In this document: positions 8,951 to 20,010 of the stretch, in pieces
How positions within the stretch are numbered: the stretch's first letter is position 1
Layout of the letters: every line of letters begins with the position of its first letter
Assembly: GCF_000802365.1 (NCBI RefSeq)
Contig: NZ_JSZE01000069.1
Coordinates: forward strand, 1-52,819
DNA: 52,819 nucleotides
Source: Xanthomonas cannabis pv. cannabis
Lineage (GTDB): Bacteria; Pseudomonadota; Gammaproteobacteria; Xanthomonadales; Xanthomonadaceae
Reading direction: 5' to 3'
Notes under the pieces: generated by a model
The model's database searches: none
The model's input: only the letters and a program-made list of their open reading frames with translations
Told to the model about the DNA's origin: nothing
Translations under genes and position numbers: made by a program

Positions 8951-11194
8951 TCAGAACTCCTGCCATTCGCCAATCGTGGTGGTGGCCGCAGCGCCGGCGC
9001 TGCTGCGGGTGGCGGTGGAAGCCAGAACCGGGCGCGGTACGCGACGCGGCACGGCACGTGCGTGGCCAACCGGCGCACTGCGAGCAGCAAGCGGCGGATG
9101 GCTCTCGATCTTGAACACGGCCACCGCTTCGGTCAGTTGCTGCGCCTGGTCTTCCATGGCGCGGGCGGCGGCGGTGGCTTCTTCCACCAGCGCGGCGTTC
9201 TGCTGGGTGGCCTCATCCATCTGGGTGACGGTGAGGTTGACCTGCTCGATGCCGGCCGACTGCTCCTGCGATGCGGCGGAGATCTCGCTCATGATGTCGG
9301 TGACGCGCTGCACCGACGCCACGATCTCGGCCATGGTGCGGCCGGCCTGGTCCACCAGCTGCGAGCCATCGGCCACACGTTGCACGGAGTCGCCGATCAG
9401 GTCCTTGATCTCCTTGGCGGCCGCCGAAGAACGCTGCGCCAAGGTGCGCACTTCCGAGGCCACCACCGCAAACCCACGCCCCTGTTCGCCGGCGCGCGCC
9501 GCTTCCACTGCGGCGTTCAAGGCCAGGATATTGGTCTGGAAGGCAATGCCATCGATGACGGAGATGATGTCTGCGATCTTCTTCGAGGACGCCTGGATGC
9601 CGGCCATGGTGTCGACCACCTTGCCGATCACTTCACCACCTTGCGAAGCCACACTGGCCGCGCCGATGGCCAGCTGGTTGGCCTGCCGAGCGCCCTCGGC
9701 ATTCTGCTTGACGGTCGAGGTGAGCTCCTCCATGGACGCTGCGGTTTCTTCCAGGTTGGCAGCCTGTTGTTCGGTGCGCTGCGACAGGTCGTTGTTGCCG
9801 GCGGCAATTTCGCTGGCAGCGGCATTGATCGACACCGCCGAGGTCTGGATACGCCCGACGATGCCGGCCAGCTGGGTGGCGGTGGCGTTGGCATCGTCGC
9901 GCATCTGCGCGAACACGCCCTTGAAGTCGCCGTCCATGCGCGCGGTGAGGTCGCCGGCGGCAATCGCCTGCAGCATGCCCGACAGCGATTGCAGGCTGCC
10001 GTCGGCGGTGGCCATCAGCTGGTTGAGGCTTTCGACCATGATGCGGAAATCGAACTGGAACTGCGCCGCGTCGCCGCGCGCACTGAAATCGCCATCGGCC
10101 GCGGCCGTTGCCAGCTGTTTGATCTGCTGGTTCATCGCTGCCAGATTGGCTTTGACCTGCGCCATGGTGTCGGTGAGGGTGGCCTTTTCGCCCGGCAGCT
10201 GGTCCATGTCTTCGCTCAGGTCGCCGATGGCGTAGCGGCCCATGATCTGCGCAAGGCGCGTGGTGACCTGGATGTGGCTGTCGACCAGGGTGTTGGTGTC
10301 GCCGGCCATGCGGCCGAAGTCGCCTGGGAACACGCCGGCATCCATGCGGAAACTGATCTGGCCGGCATCGTGGCGCTTGGCCATGTCCAGCTGGGCGGTG
10401 ATGAGGTTGCGCACCTGCGATTGCATGGCGTCCATGGCCTGCAGCAGGCGGCCGGTCTCGTCGCGGGCATCGGTGTGCACGGCGTTGTCCAGCTTGCCGC
10501 GGGCAATGGCTTCGGCGGCGCCGGTGGCGCGGTTCAACGGGCCGGTGAGGCTGCGGGTGATCAACAGGCCCAGGGTGCCGCTGAGCAGCAGCACCAGCAG
10601 CGAACCGCCGACCAGCAGCTTGCGCGAATCGTCCATCGATTGCAGCGCCACGGCCGCGGCTTCGGCGGCGAGCTTGTCCTGCAGTGCGATGTTGTCGCCG
10701 ATCTTGTCCTGCCATTGCTGCAGCGCCGGTGCGGCCTGGGTGAGCAGCAGCGGCAGCGCTTCATCGCTGTGGCCGGACATCACCAGGTCGATCACCTTGT
10801 TGTTCAACTCCCGCACCGGACCGGTAAGCTGGTCGATATCTTCGCGGATGGCCTTGCCCTGCTCGGACGAGGGCAGCGCGTACAGCGCCTGCCTGGCCTT
10901 GGCGTAGTCGGCCCGTGCGGTCTTGATCTTCTCGATGAATCGCAGGTTGTCTGCGTCGCTGGTCGGCAGCACCACATTGCGCAGCTCGGCGGCGATGACG
11001 TAATTGGCATTCATCATGTCGTTGGACAGACGAATCTTGGTCATGTTCTGGTGCACCAGCGCATCGACCAGCCCGCGCGCCGAGCTCAGGCCGCGATAGC
11101 CGATGAAGGCGATGAAGCCGGACAGCAGGATCAATACGGTGAAGGCGCCGGCCAGACGTGGCCCGACATTGAAGCGCTGCAGAAAAGAACTCAT
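8951..11194 (-). CDS. Methyl-accepting chemotaxis protein 3 (4HB, poly-HAMP, MA, WxxF tail)
   Basis: 747 residues. TM1 at about 13-32, a four-helix-bundle periplasmic domain to about 190 (with [18 protein letters not shown]), TM2 at about 191-213, then HAMP and a chain of HAMP-like units ([45 protein letters not shown]), then the MA domain. The last five residues are EWQEF, matching the aromatic-x-x-Phe CheR/CheB tether at the end of high-abundance receptors (NWETF in E. coli). ATG at 11194 begins the receptor-like [14 protein letters not shown]; upstream in-frame codons lack receptor character. The sensor closely resembles that of MCP6, suggesting duplication. Confidence 0.95.
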   Translation of the reverse strand: MSSFLQRFNVGPRLAGAFTVLILLSGFIAFIGYRGLSSARGLVDALVHQNMTKIRLSNDMMNANYVIAAELRNVVLPTSDADNLRFIEKIKTARADYAKARQALYALPSSEQGKAIREDIDQLTGPVRELNNKVIDLVMSGHSDEALPLLLTQAAPALQQWQDKIGDNIALQDKLAAEAAAVALQSMDDSRKLLVGGSLLVLLLSGTLGLLITRSLTGPLNRATGAAEAIARGKLDNAVHTDARDETGRLLQAMDAMQSQVRNLITAQLDMAKRHDAGQISFRMDAGVFPGDFGRMAGDTNTLVDSHIQVTTRLAQIMGRYAIGDLSEDMDQLPGEKATLTDTMAQVKANLAAMNQQIKQLATAAADGDFSARGDAAQFQFDFRIMVESLNQLMATADGSLQSLSGMLQAIAAGDLTARMDGDFKGVFAQMRDDANATATQLAGIVGRIQTSAVSINAAASEIAAGNNDLSQRTEQQAANLEETAASMEELTSTVKQNAEGARQANQLAIGAASVASQGGEVIGKVVDTMAGIQASSKKIADIISVIDGIAFQTNILALNAAVEAARAGEQGRGFAVVASEVRTLAQRSSAAAKEIKDLIGDSVQRVADGSQLVDQAGRTMAEIVASVQRVTDIMSEISAASQEQSAGIEQVNLTVTQMDEATQQNAALVEEATAAARAMEDQAQQLTEAVAVFKIESHPPLAARSAPVGHARAVPRRVPRPVLASTATRSSAGAAATTTIGEWQEF

Positions 11195-11282
11195 GGGGTC
11201 GCTCGACTCGAAGGTGGGTTGCGTGGCTGGCGGCGGACGACGCGCTGCGGTGCGCTCGTGTCCGCTTGCAGCGCGCCCAGTG

Positions 11283-11309
11283 GTAACGGCGCGGCAATCG
11301 GCGAATTGA
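11283..11309 (-). promoter_or_regulatory. Sigma-28-like promoter for MCP3
   Basis: Minus strand TCAA, 15 bases, GCCGTTAC, about 90 bases before the ATG at 11194. The remainder of the 11195-11903 gap holds the hairpin at 11755-11792 and no gene that I can support. Confidence 0.5.
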
Positions 11310-11754
11310 GCGGGATGCACACTGCCGGTACAGCGCTGGATCACGCAGGTGAGGGGCGCGTGCGGATGTGTTGTCGCTGTGGTTGAACTGTGCCGAATTG
11401 TTGGCCGGCAGCGCCTGAATTCACCCATTCTGCGTGCCCTACGCGCGCCGCTGCAGTGCGGCCCAACTGCGCTTTCACCTGGCATGCACGGCGTGGGTGG
11501 GCAACGCGAGGCTGCCATGACGATAGCGACGGCGATGCTTGGACGATCTCATGGCATTCAGCACTGCTCGCCTCGATCGCGCCGCCTCTTCGAAGGGCGC
11601 CTTGCGCGTCGCGCTTGCGTTGCCGACGACCGCGATACGCCCAGCGGGTGGAATATCCACGAACGCGCGGATGCAATGCCGCTTGGTCGACGCGCAGGAC
11701 CACTGCATTGCGATCCGGGTGGTCGCAGCCGCGGTGTCTGTGTGGACCAGAGAA

Positions 11755-11792
11755 GACACAAGGCCGGCCCGTCACCGGGCCAGCCTTGTGTC
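11755..11792 (-). terminator. Long hairpin, probable terminator after MCP4
   Basis: GACACAAGG pairs with CCTTGTGTC (9 bp), extended by GGCCC/GGGCC around the loop GTCACC. It lies about 110 bases past the MCP4 stop. No clear T-run follows. Confidence 0.55.
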
Positions 11793-11903
11793 GATGTCGT
11801 GCGATGTTCAGCGCTGATCGCGGTGCGTGCGACTCCGACAGCGCGCACTGCCGTCAGCGGCAGTGTCACCCATGCTCAAGGCGTGCGGTGCATCGCGGGG
11901 AGC

Positions 11904-14162
11904 TCAGAACTCCTGCCAGTCACCGAGATCGGCGGTCGATGTCGCGGCATGGGCGGAGCCGCGTTGCCGGGCGGCGACGGTGCCGGGACCGGCAATCGGG
12001 CGCGCTGCGGGGCGCGCATTGGCCGGTGCATTGGCAATGGCCGACAGCCGCCGCGCCACCGGTGCGGTGTTGGCCACCTTGAACACGGCCACCGCTTCGG
12101 TGAGCTGTTGTGCCTGCTCCTCCATGGCGCGCGCGGCGGCGGTGGCTTCTTCCACCAGCGCGGCATTCTGCTGGGTGGTTTCGTCCATCTGGGTCACGGT
12201 CTGGTTGACCTGCTCGATCCCGGCGTACTGCTCCTGCGAGGCCGAGGAAATTTCGCCCATGATGTTGGTGACGCGCTGCACGCTGGCAACGATGTCGGCC
12301 ATGGTGGTGCCGGCCTGGTCGACCAGGGTGGCGCCTTGCGCGACCTTGTCCACCGAGTCGTCGATCAGGTGCTTGATTTCCTTTGCCGCACTGGCCGAGC
12401 GCTGGGCGAGGGTGCGCACCTCGGAGGCGACCACCGCAAAGCCACGGCCCTGCTCACCGGCACGTGCCGCTTCCACTGCGGCATTCAGTGCCAGGATGTT
12501 GGTCTGGAAGGCGATGCCGTCGATGACGCTGATGATCTCGGCGATCTTCCTGGACGAGGCCTGGATATCGGACATGGTGGTGACCACGTTGGCCACCACT
12601 TCGCCGCCTTGCGAGGCGACCGCAGCGGCGCCGATGGCGAGCTGGTTGGCCTGGCTGGCGTGTTCGGCATTCTGCTTGACGGTGGAGGTGAGTTCTTCCA
12701 TCGAGGCAGCGGTTTCTTCCAGGTTGGCCGCCTGTTGCTCGGTGCGTTGCGACAGATCCTGGTTGCCGGTGGCGATTTCGCCGGAGGCCAGGCCGATCGC
12801 ACCGGCCGCTTCCTGGATGCGGCCGACGATGTTGGCCAGCTGTTCGGCGGTGGCGTTGGCGTCGTCGCGCATTTGCGCGAACACACCCTGATACTGGCCG
12901 CTCATGCGTGCGGTCAGGTCGCCGGCGGCGATCGATTGCAGCAGGCCCGAGAGCGACTGCAGGTTGCCGTCGGCGGTGGCCATCAGGTGGTTGAGGCTTT
13001 CGACCATGAGGCGGAAGTCGTGCTGGAACTGCTCGGCATTGCCGCGTGCGCTGAAGTCGCCATTGGCCGCCGCCTGGGCCAGGTGCTTGATCTCGTGATT
13101 CATCGTGGACAGGTTGTGCTTGACCTGATTCATCGCGGTGGTGATCGCGGCCTTTTCGCCGGGCAATTGCGGCATGTCTTCGCTCAGATCGCCGATGGCA
13201 TAGCGTTCCACCAGGTGAATGGTCTGCATCTTGACCTTGATGTGCGCGGCGACCAGCTCGTTGGTGTCGTTGGCCATGCGTCCGAAGTCGCCCGGGAACG
13301 CGCCGGCATCCATGCGGAAGCTGATCTGGCCTTCGTCGTGACGCTTGGCCATGTCCAGCTGCGCGGTGATCAGGTTGCGCACCTGGTCCTGCATCTTGTC
13401 CATGGCCTGCAACAGGCGGCCGGTTTCGTCGTTGGCCTGGGTGCGCACATCGTTATCGAGGCTGCCGTTGGCAATGGCCTCGGCGGCGCGCGTGGCCTGG
13501 GTCAGCGGACGCACCAGGCTGCGGGTGATCGCCCAACCCAGCAGGCCGCTGATCAACACCACCGCCAGGCCGCCGCCGATGAGCATCGCACGGCCGCGTG
13601 CCATGGCCGTGGTGGCGGCTTCATAGGCTTCGGTAGCGCGACGGCGCTGCAACGCCGCGTAGTCGGCCAGTGCGTCCTGCCACTGCTCGGTGGCCGGCGC
13701 AGCTTTCTGCAGCAGCAGTGCCAGTGCTTCGTCGGGCTTGCCGCTCAAGCCCAGCGCCGCGACCTGCGCATTGACCTTGTTGGCCGCCTCGCTGGCCTGA
13801 TCGATCTTCTGTCGCAGGGCCGTGGCCTCCGGCGATGCAGAAAACAGGTACAGCGTGCGGCGGCTGTCTTCATAGGCAGCGAGCTTGTCCTTGATGATGC
13901 CGGCAAAGCGCAGGTTGTCCGCCTCGGAGGTGGGCAACACGATGTTGCGCAGTTGCACGGCAACCGCCGAGCTGGCGTTGGTCATGTCCTGCAGGTGCTG
14001 CATGATCGTGATGTTGCGGTTGACCACGGTGTCGATGCGCTCGCGTGCTTGCGCCACGGTGTACAGCCCGGTGGCGACCAGACCGCAGGACAGCAGGATC
14101 AGCGTGCCGAAGGCGAAGGTGAGGCGCTTGCCGACGTTATACCGTTGTAGAAGAGCGATCAT
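11904..14162 (-). CDS. Methyl-accepting chemotaxis protein 4 (4HB, poly-HAMP, MA, WxxF tail)
   Basis: 752 residues. [18 protein letters not shown] leads into TM1. The periplasmic helical domain runs to about 190 and shares [13 protein letters not shown] with MCP3 and MCP6. TM2 is followed by HAMP and a HAMP chain (GRYAIGD replaced by [32 protein letters not shown]), then MA with the invariant tip. The C-terminus GDWQEF is a CheR/CheB tether. ATG at 14162 chosen because the conserved receptor N-terminus starts there. A sigma-28-like box is at 14332-14358, with a long leader of about 170 bases that is not coding. Confidence 0.95.
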   Translation of the reverse strand: MIALLQRYNVGKRLTFAFGTLILLSCGLVATGLYTVAQARERIDTVVNRNITIMQHLQDMTNASSAVAVQLRNIVLPTSEADNLRFAGIIKDKLAAYEDSRRTLYLFSASPEATALRQKIDQASEAANKVNAQVAALGLSGKPDEALALLLQKAAPATEQWQDALADYAALQRRRATEAYEAATTAMARGRAMLIGGGLAVVLISGLLGWAITRSLVRPLTQATRAAEAIANGSLDNDVRTQANDETGRLLQAMDKMQDQVRNLITAQLDMAKRHDEGQISFRMDAGAFPGDFGRMANDTNELVAAHIKVKMQTIHLVERYAIGDLSEDMPQLPGEKAAITTAMNQVKHNLSTMNHEIKHLAQAAANGDFSARGNAEQFQHDFRLMVESLNHLMATADGNLQSLSGLLQSIAAGDLTARMSGQYQGVFAQMRDDANATAEQLANIVGRIQEAAGAIGLASGEIATGNQDLSQRTEQQAANLEETAASMEELTSTVKQNAEHASQANQLAIGAAAVASQGGEVVANVVTTMSDIQASSRKIAEIISVIDGIAFQTNILALNAAVEAARAGEQGRGFAVVASEVRTLAQRSASAAKEIKHLIDDSVDKVAQGATLVDQAGTTMADIVASVQRVTNIMGEISSASQEQYAGIEQVNQTVTQMDETTQQNAALVEEATAAARAMEEQAQQLTEAVAVFKVANTAPVARRLSAIANAPANARPAARPIAGPGTVAARQRGSAHAATSTADLGDWQEF

Positions 14163-14331
14163 GTTGAAATCTCGGGGCAATGGGCGGGAAGGGGGAATGC
14201 GCATCGGCCAGGTCGCGTGGATCACGATGTCGAGCCGGGCCGTGGCAGGCAGGCATCCAGCCCTCCATCGATGCCGGTGAGAGGTGTCACGCGGCAATCG
14301 GTTGCGGGGCAGGTCTGCATGCTTGTGTTCG

Positions 14332-14358
14332 GTAACGGCGACCGCTGCGGCGCCTGAA
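14332..14358 (-). promoter_or_regulatory. Possible sigma-28-like promoter for MCP4
   Basis: Minus strand TTCA, 15 bases, GCCGTTAC. The -35 departs from consensus and the box is far from the ATG, so this is the weakest of the series. Confidence 0.35.
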
Positions 14359-14541
14359 CTCGCTTGCGCGGCCGTGTACGGGCAGCCGTCACCGAGGTGA
14401 TGCGGGCGTGCACGCGAGGGCTGGAAAGGCCGATATCTGGATGACCGCCAAGCGTTACGCGCGCGGGCAATTCACCGCTCGATCACGCGTCGGGCGTGAT
14501 GGGTGTGTGCAGGCAGGTGTGGTGCCGGGTGGATGCACCGG

Positions 14542-14574
14542 CGAGGCGAGGGTGAGGCGAGGGTGAGGCGAGGG
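14542..14574. repeat. Short tandem repeat, 11 bp x 3
   Basis: GAGGCGAGGGT repeated three times exactly, in the 14163-14809 gap between MCP4 and MCP5. I see no gene in that gap. Confidence 0.85.
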
Positions 14575-14809
14575 TGGCGGCGCGCCGGAGGCACCGGTGA
14601 GGTATGCGGCGCGCTGGCGCAATTCCTGAAGGGCGCGGCATCGGGGCCATCGTGGTGCGCGATGGCGGCCGCAGGCGCGCTGCCTGCGTGCCGACCAACA
14701 TCACGTCCACGGCAGCCGGTGCCATGGTCAGGCGGCGGTGTCTTCGGTCAACGCATGGGTCGCAGGGGCCGGGCCATCGACGGATGCCGTGGCCCGCGCC
14801 CTGCCGTTT

Positions 14810-17281
14810 TCAGGCCGCCTGCCCCAGGCGCGCCGGTGCGGCCGCGTGCAGCTGGAACACCGAGACCGCATCACGCAGTTGCTGCGCCTGTTCTTCCATC
14901 GAGCGTGCCGCGGCGGTGGCTTCTTCCACCAGCGCTGCGTTCTGTTGGGTGGCCTGGTCCATCTGCGCGATGGTCTGGCCAACCTGATCGATGCCTTGCG
15001 ACTGCTGCTGCGAGGCCTCGCTGATCTCCTGCATGATCGTGGTGACGTTACGCACCGAGTCGACGATGTCCTGCATGGTGCGGCCGGCCTGGCCGACCAG
15101 CTGATTGCCGTGGTCCACCCGGCTGACCGAGTCGTCGATCAGCCGCTTGATTTCCTTCGCTGCACCGGCAGAACGCTGGGCGAGGGTGCGCACTTCCGAG
15201 GCCACCACGGCGAAGCCGCGTCCCTGTTCACCGGCACGCGCCGCTTCCACGGCGGCATTCAATGCCAGGATGTTGGTCTGGAACGCGATGCCGTCGATGA
15301 CGCCGATGATGTCGGCGATCTTCTTGGAGGCCGCCTGGATGCCGGCCATGGTGCCGACCACCTGGCCAACCACCTCGCCCCCCTGCGATGCCACCGAGGC
15401 GGCGCCGACCACCAGCTGATTGGCGCGGCGGGCATGCTCGGCGTTGTTGCGCACGGTGGAGGTGAGCTCCTCCATCGAGGCGGCGGTTTCTTCCAGGTTG
15501 GCGGCCTGTTGCTCGGTACGCTGCGAAAGATCCTGATTGCCCGACGCGATCTCGCTGGCGGCCTCGTTGATGGCGTCGGTGGAGCGCTGGATGCGCCCGA
15601 CGATATCGGCCAGCTGGGTCACCGTGGCATTGGCATCGTCGCGCATGCGTGCGAACACGCCATGGAAATCGCCGTGCATGCGGGTGGTGAGGTCGCCGGC
15701 GGCAATCGCCTGCAGCACCGTGGAAAGCGACTGCAGATTGGCATCGGCCGTGGCCATCAGCTGATTGAGGCTGTCGACCATGGCGCGGAAATCGTACTGG
15801 AAGCGCTGCGCGTCGCCGCGCACGCTGAAATCGCCGTTGGCGGCGGCCTGCGCCAGCAGACTGATCTCGCTGTTCATTGCCGAGAGATTGCGCTTGACCG
15901 TGTCCATGGTGTCGGTGAGCACGGCCTTTTCGCCAGGCAGGCGGTCCATGTCCTGACTCAGGTCACCGATGGCGTAGCGCGACATGATCTGCGCCAGCTG
16001 CAGCTTCACCGCGACATGCGAGCCGACCAGCGCATTGGTGTCGTGCACCATGGTGGCGTAGGCGCCGGGGAAGCTGTCGGCCTGCATGCGGTAGCTGATC
16101 TGGCCCGCGTCATGGCGCTGCGCCATCTCGCTCTGTGCCGCCAGCACGCGTTGCAGCTGCTCCTGCATCCTGCGCATGTTGTCGAGCAGCTGGCCGGTCT
16201 CGTCGTGGCTGGGCGCCACGATGCGCTCGTCCAGGTCGCCGCGCGCGATGTTGGCCGCCACTGCCGCAGCGCGGCCCACGTTCCGGGTGAGCCGGGACAA
16301 TGTGTACCAGCACAGCGTGGCGATCAGCAGCGCAAGCAGCGACAGCCCGGCGATGGCCTGCCACATGGCATTGCGCGCATCCGCCAGGTGCCGCTGGGAC
16401 TGCCGCTGCAAGGCCTGCAGCGAAGTGCTGCTGAGATCCTGCATGGCCTGGCCAAGTGCATCGAGCGCAGCATTCCATTGCGTGTCGGCCTGGGTATCGC
16501 TGCCGTCCAGCGCGGTGGCCAGCGCCGTCAGTGCTGCAGTGGCGCGCGTGGCTTCGGTGCGGGCGGCATCGGCCAGGGCGGGGTCGGGCTGTTCCAGCAG
16601 GCCCATCGCCTTGTTCAGCTCATGGCGGAAGCGCACATGGTGCCGCTGAAGCTGGTTGAGCTGCTCGCGCAGCATGGCGCGGCTGTCGCCGGCCTGCGAT
16701 GGATCGCTGGCCGCATCCAGGCGGGTCAGCGCTTCGGTGGCATCGGGGCTGTAGATCAGCGTGGCCACCACCAGGTGGTAGCTTTCGATATACGGGGTGT
16801 AGACCAGCTGGCTGTCGTCGCGCAAGGCGTCGAGCGCAGCGAAGGCCTGTTCGCTCACGCCGGCATAGGCGTTGGCGTCGGCACTGGCGAGAGGGCGTTG
16901 TTGCAGCGCCAGCAGTTGTTTCTGGCTGCGTTCGAAGCCGGGCATTGCCGCAGTGACCACAAGCAGTTGCTGCAGGTCGCGTTCGGCCCGGCTGGACGCC
17001 GCGCTGGCGGCGCTGCCGCTGTCGACATGGGCCGCATGCAGGTCGGTGATCAGGCCCAGCATCTGTCCGAGTGGGCCGTAGCTGCGTAATTCGTTGCTGC
17101 TGATGGTGACGCTTTCATTGAGCTTGCCGCTGTACAGCAGCACCGGAATGATCAGCCCCACCAGCGCCAGCACACCGATCGCGCCGAGTTTTCTGGCGAT
17201 GGCCAGATCATCCCAGCGCCTGGTCCAGCGGCGCGGGGAAGGGGGATGGGGCTGCGGCAACTGCGCGGGCGAAGTGGTCAT
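14810..17281 (-). CDS. Methyl-accepting chemotaxis protein 5, long helical sensor domain
   Basis: 823 residues. TM1 is at about 32-52 after a Pro/Arg-rich cytoplasmic start. The periplasmic region (about 53-305) is roughly 100 residues longer than the 4HB sensors of its neighbours and almost all helical, with the segment [20 protein letters not shown] near 161-180; this could be a helical-bimodular-like sensor. TM2 at about 306-328, then HAMP, the HAMP chain and MA. The C-terminus ends [12 protein letters not shown] without a WxxF tether. The ATG at 17281 has a sigma-28-like box just 27 bases upstream. The MA domain is nearly the same as in the other receptors ([12 protein letters not shown] rather than [12 protein letters not shown]), while the sensor is unrelated in sequence. 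Confidence 0.94.
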   Translation of the reverse strand: MTTSPAQLPQPHPPSPRRWTRRWDDLAIARKLGAIGVLALVGLIIPVLLYSGKLNESVTISSNELRSYGPLGQMLGLITDLHAAHVDSGSAASAASSRAERDLQQLLVVTAAMPGFERSQKQLLALQQRPLASADANAYAGVSEQAFAALDALRDDSQLVYTPYIESYHLVVATLIYSPDATEALTRLDAASDPSQAGDSRAMLREQLNQLQRHHVRFRHELNKAMGLLEQPDPALADAARTEATRATAALTALATALDGSDTQADTQWNAALDALGQAMQDLSSTSLQALQRQSQRHLADARNAMWQAIAGLSLLALLIATLCWYTLSRLTRNVGRAAAVAANIARGDLDERIVAPSHDETGQLLDNMRRMQEQLQRVLAAQSEMAQRHDAGQISYRMQADSFPGAYATMVHDTNALVGSHVAVKLQLAQIMSRYAIGDLSQDMDRLPGEKAVLTDTMDTVKRNLSAMNSEISLLAQAAANGDFSVRGDAQRFQYDFRAMVDSLNQLMATADANLQSLSTVLQAIAAGDLTTRMHGDFHGVFARMRDDANATVTQLADIVGRIQRSTDAINEAASEIASGNQDLSQRTEQQAANLEETAASMEELTSTVRNNAEHARRANQLVVGAASVASQGGEVVGQVVGTMAGIQAASKKIADIIGVIDGIAFQTNILALNAAVEAARAGEQGRGFAVVASEVRTLAQRSAGAAKEIKRLIDDSVSRVDHGNQLVGQAGRTMQDIVDSVRNVTTIMQEISEASQQQSQGIDQVGQTIAQMDQATQQNAALVEEATAAARSMEEQAQQLRDAVSVFQLHAAAPARLGQAA

Positions 17282-17307
17282 CGATGCGTCTCATGGGCGT
17301 ACGCTGG

Positions 17308-17335
17308 GTATCGGCCGATACCAGTTATGCCTTGA
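17308..17335 (-). promoter_or_regulatory. Sigma-28-like promoter for MCP5
   Basis: Minus strand TCAA, 16 bases, GCCGATAC. It sits immediately beside the terminator hairpin of MCP6, leaving a leader of about 20 bases. Confidence 0.6.
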
Positions 17336-17336
17336 G

Positions 17337-17360
17337 CCGGTCGGCATCGCTGCCGACCGG
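17337..17360 (-). terminator. Perfect hairpin between MCP6 stop and MCP5 promoter
   Basis: CCGGTCGGCA and its exact complement around loop TCGC, 29 bases past the MCP6 stop. No T-run. Confidence 0.55.
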
Positions 17361-17388
17361 AACCGTTCAGCCAGTCCTGCTCGCTTGC

Positions 17389-19647
17389 TCAGAACTCCTG
17401 CCAGCTGGTGTCGTTACTGGACGCGGTGACCACCGCGCGCGGCTTGGAGGCAGCAGGGCGCCCGGCCACGGCAACCGGCGCCTTGAGCACGGCACTCACC
17501 GCCGGCCGCGACGGGACCGCACGCACCGGCGACGGCGGCGCCGATGCATGGCCGGCGTCAGTCTTGAAGACCGCCACGGCCTCGGTCAGCCCGACCGCCT
17601 GTTCTTCCAGTGCACGCGCCGCGGCGGTGGCTTCTTCCACCAGAGCGGCGTTTTGCTGGGTGGTTTCGTCCATCTGGGTGACGGTCTGGTTGACCTGTTC
17701 GATGCCCGAAGACTGCTCCTGCGAGGCGGCGGAGATCTCGCCCATGATGTCGGTGACGCGCTGCACGCTGGAGACGATCTCGCCCATGGTCTTGCCGGCG
17801 TCGTGCACCAGCACCGAGCCGTCGGCCACGCGCTGCACCGAGTCGTCGATGAGGTCCTTGATCTCCTTGGCCGCGCCCGAGGAGCGCTGCGCCAGGGTGC
17901 GCACTTCCGAGGCCACCACCGCAAAGCCGCGGCCCTGTTCGCCGGCGCGCGCGGCTTCCACCGCCGCGTTCAAGGCCAGGATGTTGGTCTGGAACGCGAT
18001 GCCGTCGATGACCGAGATGATGTCGGCGATCTTCCTGGACGAGGCTTCGATGCCGCTCATGGTCTCGACCACCTTGCTGACGATCTCGCCACCCTGAGAG
18101 GCCACGCCGGCCGCACCAATCGCCAGCTGGTTGGCCTGGCGCGCGCTTTCGGCATTCTGTTTGACGGTGGAGGTGAGCTCTTCCATCGAGGCGGCGGTCT
18201 CTTCCAGATTGGCGGCCTGCTGCTCGGTGCGCTGCGACAGGTCCTGGTTGCCGGCGGCGATTTCGCTGGCGGCACCCTTGATCGAGATGGCCGACGCCTT
18301 GATGCCGGTGACGATCTCGGCCAGCTGCACGGCGGTGGCATTGGCATCGTCGCGCATCTGCGCAAACACCCCGTGGAAGTCGCCGCTCATGCGCGCGGTC
18401 AGGTCGCCTGCGGCAATGGACTGCAACAGACCGGATAGCGACTGCAGGTTGCCGTCGGCGGTGGACATCAAGGTGTTGAGGCTTTCCACCATGACCCGGA
18501 AATCGTACTGGAAGCGCTCGGCATCGCCGCGTGCGCTAAAGTCGCCATTGGCCGCGGCCTGCGCCAGGTGCTTGATCTGGGTGTTCATCGCGCCCAGGTT
18601 GAGTTTGACCTGCGCCATGGTCTCGGTGAGCACGGCCTTCTCGCCGGGCAGCTTGTCCATGTCTTCGCTGAGGTCGCCAATGGCATAGCGGCCCATGATC
18701 TGCGCCAGCTTCATCTTCACCGCGATGTGCGAGGCCACCAGGTTGTTGGTGTCGCTGGCCATGCGGCCGTATTCGCCGGGGAACGCATCGGCATCGATGC
18801 GGAAGCTGATCTGGCCTTCGTCGTGGCGGCGGGCCATGTCGGTCTGCGCGGCCAGCAGGTTGCGCAGCTGCTGCTGCATCTTGTGCATGGCCTTGAGCAG
18901 GCGGCCGGTTTCGTCGTTGAACTTCGTATCGACGTCGTTGTCCAGCTTGCCGCCGGCAATCGATTCGGCTGCGCGGGTGGCGCGGCTCAACGGTGCGGTG
19001 AGGCTGCGGGTGATCAACAGGCCCAGGGTGCCGCTCAGCAGCACCACCAGCAGCGTGCCGCCGATCAGCAGCTTGCGCGAGTCGTCCATCGACTTCAACG
19101 CAACACCCGATGCGTCGGCAGCCATCTTGTCCTGCAGTGCGATGTTCTCGGCGATCTTGTCCTGCCAGCCCTGCATGGCCGGCGCGGCCTTGGTGAGCAG
19201 CAAGGGCAGGGCTTCGTCGCTATGGCCGGTCATCACCAGGTCCATCACCTTGTCGTTCAAGACCTTGACCTCGGCACGGCGCGCATCGATCTGGGCGCGC
19301 AACACCTTGCCCTGGTCCGAGGGCGGCATGGCATACAGCGCTTCGCGCGCCTTGTTGTAATCGGCACGTGCCGACTGGATGATGGCGATGAACTGGCGAT
19401 TCTCTTCATCGGTGGTGGGCAGCACCACATTGCGCAGCTGCATGCCGATAATGAAATTGGCATTGATCATGTCGTTGGACAGCCGGATCTTCACCATATT
19501 CTGGTGCACGATGTCGTCGACCAGGGCGCGTGCCGATGAGAGGCCGCGATAACCGATGAAGGCAATCAGGCCGGACAGCACGATCAGCACGGCAAATGCC
19601 GCCGCCAGGCGCGGGCCTACGTTGTACCGCTGGAGTAATGCAGTCAT
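17389..19647 (-). CDS. Methyl-accepting chemotaxis protein 6 (4HB, poly-HAMP, MA, WxxF tail)
   Basis: 752 residues, the closest relative of MCP3: [18 protein letters not shown], then [20 protein letters not shown], and a helical periplasmic domain with [18 protein letters not shown] and [11 protein letters not shown]2 at about 190-213, HAMP, HAMP chain ([32 protein letters not shown]), MA. The tail ends TSWQEF, a CheR/CheB tether. The ATG at 19647 is preceded by AGGA seven bases away and by a sigma-28-like promoter at 19728-19755. Confidence 0.95.
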   Translation of the reverse strand: MTALLQRYNVGPRLAAAFAVLIVLSGLIAFIGYRGLSSARALVDDIVHQNMVKIRLSNDMINANFIIGMQLRNVVLPTTDEENRQFIAIIQSARADYNKAREALYAMPPSDQGKVLRAQIDARRAEVKVLNDKVMDLVMTGHSDEALPLLLTKAAPAMQGWQDKIAENIALQDKMAADASGVALKSMDDSRKLLIGGTLLVVLLSGTLGLLITRSLTAPLSRATRAAESIAGGKLDNDVDTKFNDETGRLLKAMHKMQQQLRNLLAAQTDMARRHDEGQISFRIDADAFPGEYGRMASDTNNLVASHIAVKMKLAQIMGRYAIGDLSEDMDKLPGEKAVLTETMAQVKLNLGAMNTQIKHLAQAAANGDFSARGDAERFQYDFRVMVESLNTLMSTADGNLQSLSGLLQSIAAGDLTARMSGDFHGVFAQMRDDANATAVQLAEIVTGIKASAISIKGAASEIAAGNQDLSQRTEQQAANLEETAASMEELTSTVKQNAESARQANQLAIGAAGVASQGGEIVSKVVETMSGIEASSRKIADIISVIDGIAFQTNILALNAAVEAARAGEQGRGFAVVASEVRTLAQRSSGAAKEIKDLIDDSVQRVADGSVLVHDAGKTMGEIVSSVQRVTDIMGEISAASQEQSSGIEQVNQTVTQMDETTQQNAALVEEATAAARALEEQAVGLTEAVAVFKTDAGHASAPPSPVRAVPSRPAVSAVLKAPVAVAGRPAASKPRAVVTASSNDTSWQEF

Positions 19648-19727
19648 GACAAGGTCCTGGAAGGCTCGAGATGAAAGGAGCGACCCGGTGACGCCACCTT
19701 CTGCTGCGTGACATGTCGCTAAGACGA

Positions 19728-19755
19728 ATAACGGCGGCATTGTGCAAAGACTTTA
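19728..19755 (-). promoter_or_regulatory. Sigma-28-like promoter for MCP6
   Basis: Minus strand TAAA, 16 bases, GCCGTTAT, in a locally AT-rich intergenic stretch (19740-19950). Confidence 0.6.
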
Positions 19756-19952
19756 TACCTGGGTGATGGAAAATATATAAACCAGGTTGGTGTCGTGAAA
19801 TGGATTCAAGGATGTGTCCGTTCCATATATCGGTTGAGTGGGAAAGTGACTGGCGAGCTCTGCAGTTAATTTAATACAGTAATTGAATGTGCTCGATATA
19901 AAAGTATTGGATTGATTGACTGCCGTGTCTGCTTTGCTGCGTGTGTAGCCAA

Positions 19953-19981
19953 TAAAAAAGCCGCGCTCCTGCGAGCGCGGC
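19953..19981 (-). terminator. Rho-independent terminator after MCP7
   Basis: Minus strand GCCGCGCT, loop, AGCGCGGC followed by six T. It starts 30 bases past the MCP7 stop at 20011. Confidence 0.9.
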
Positions 19982-20010
19982 TTTGATGAAACTCGCATTG
20001 AAACTGGGGC

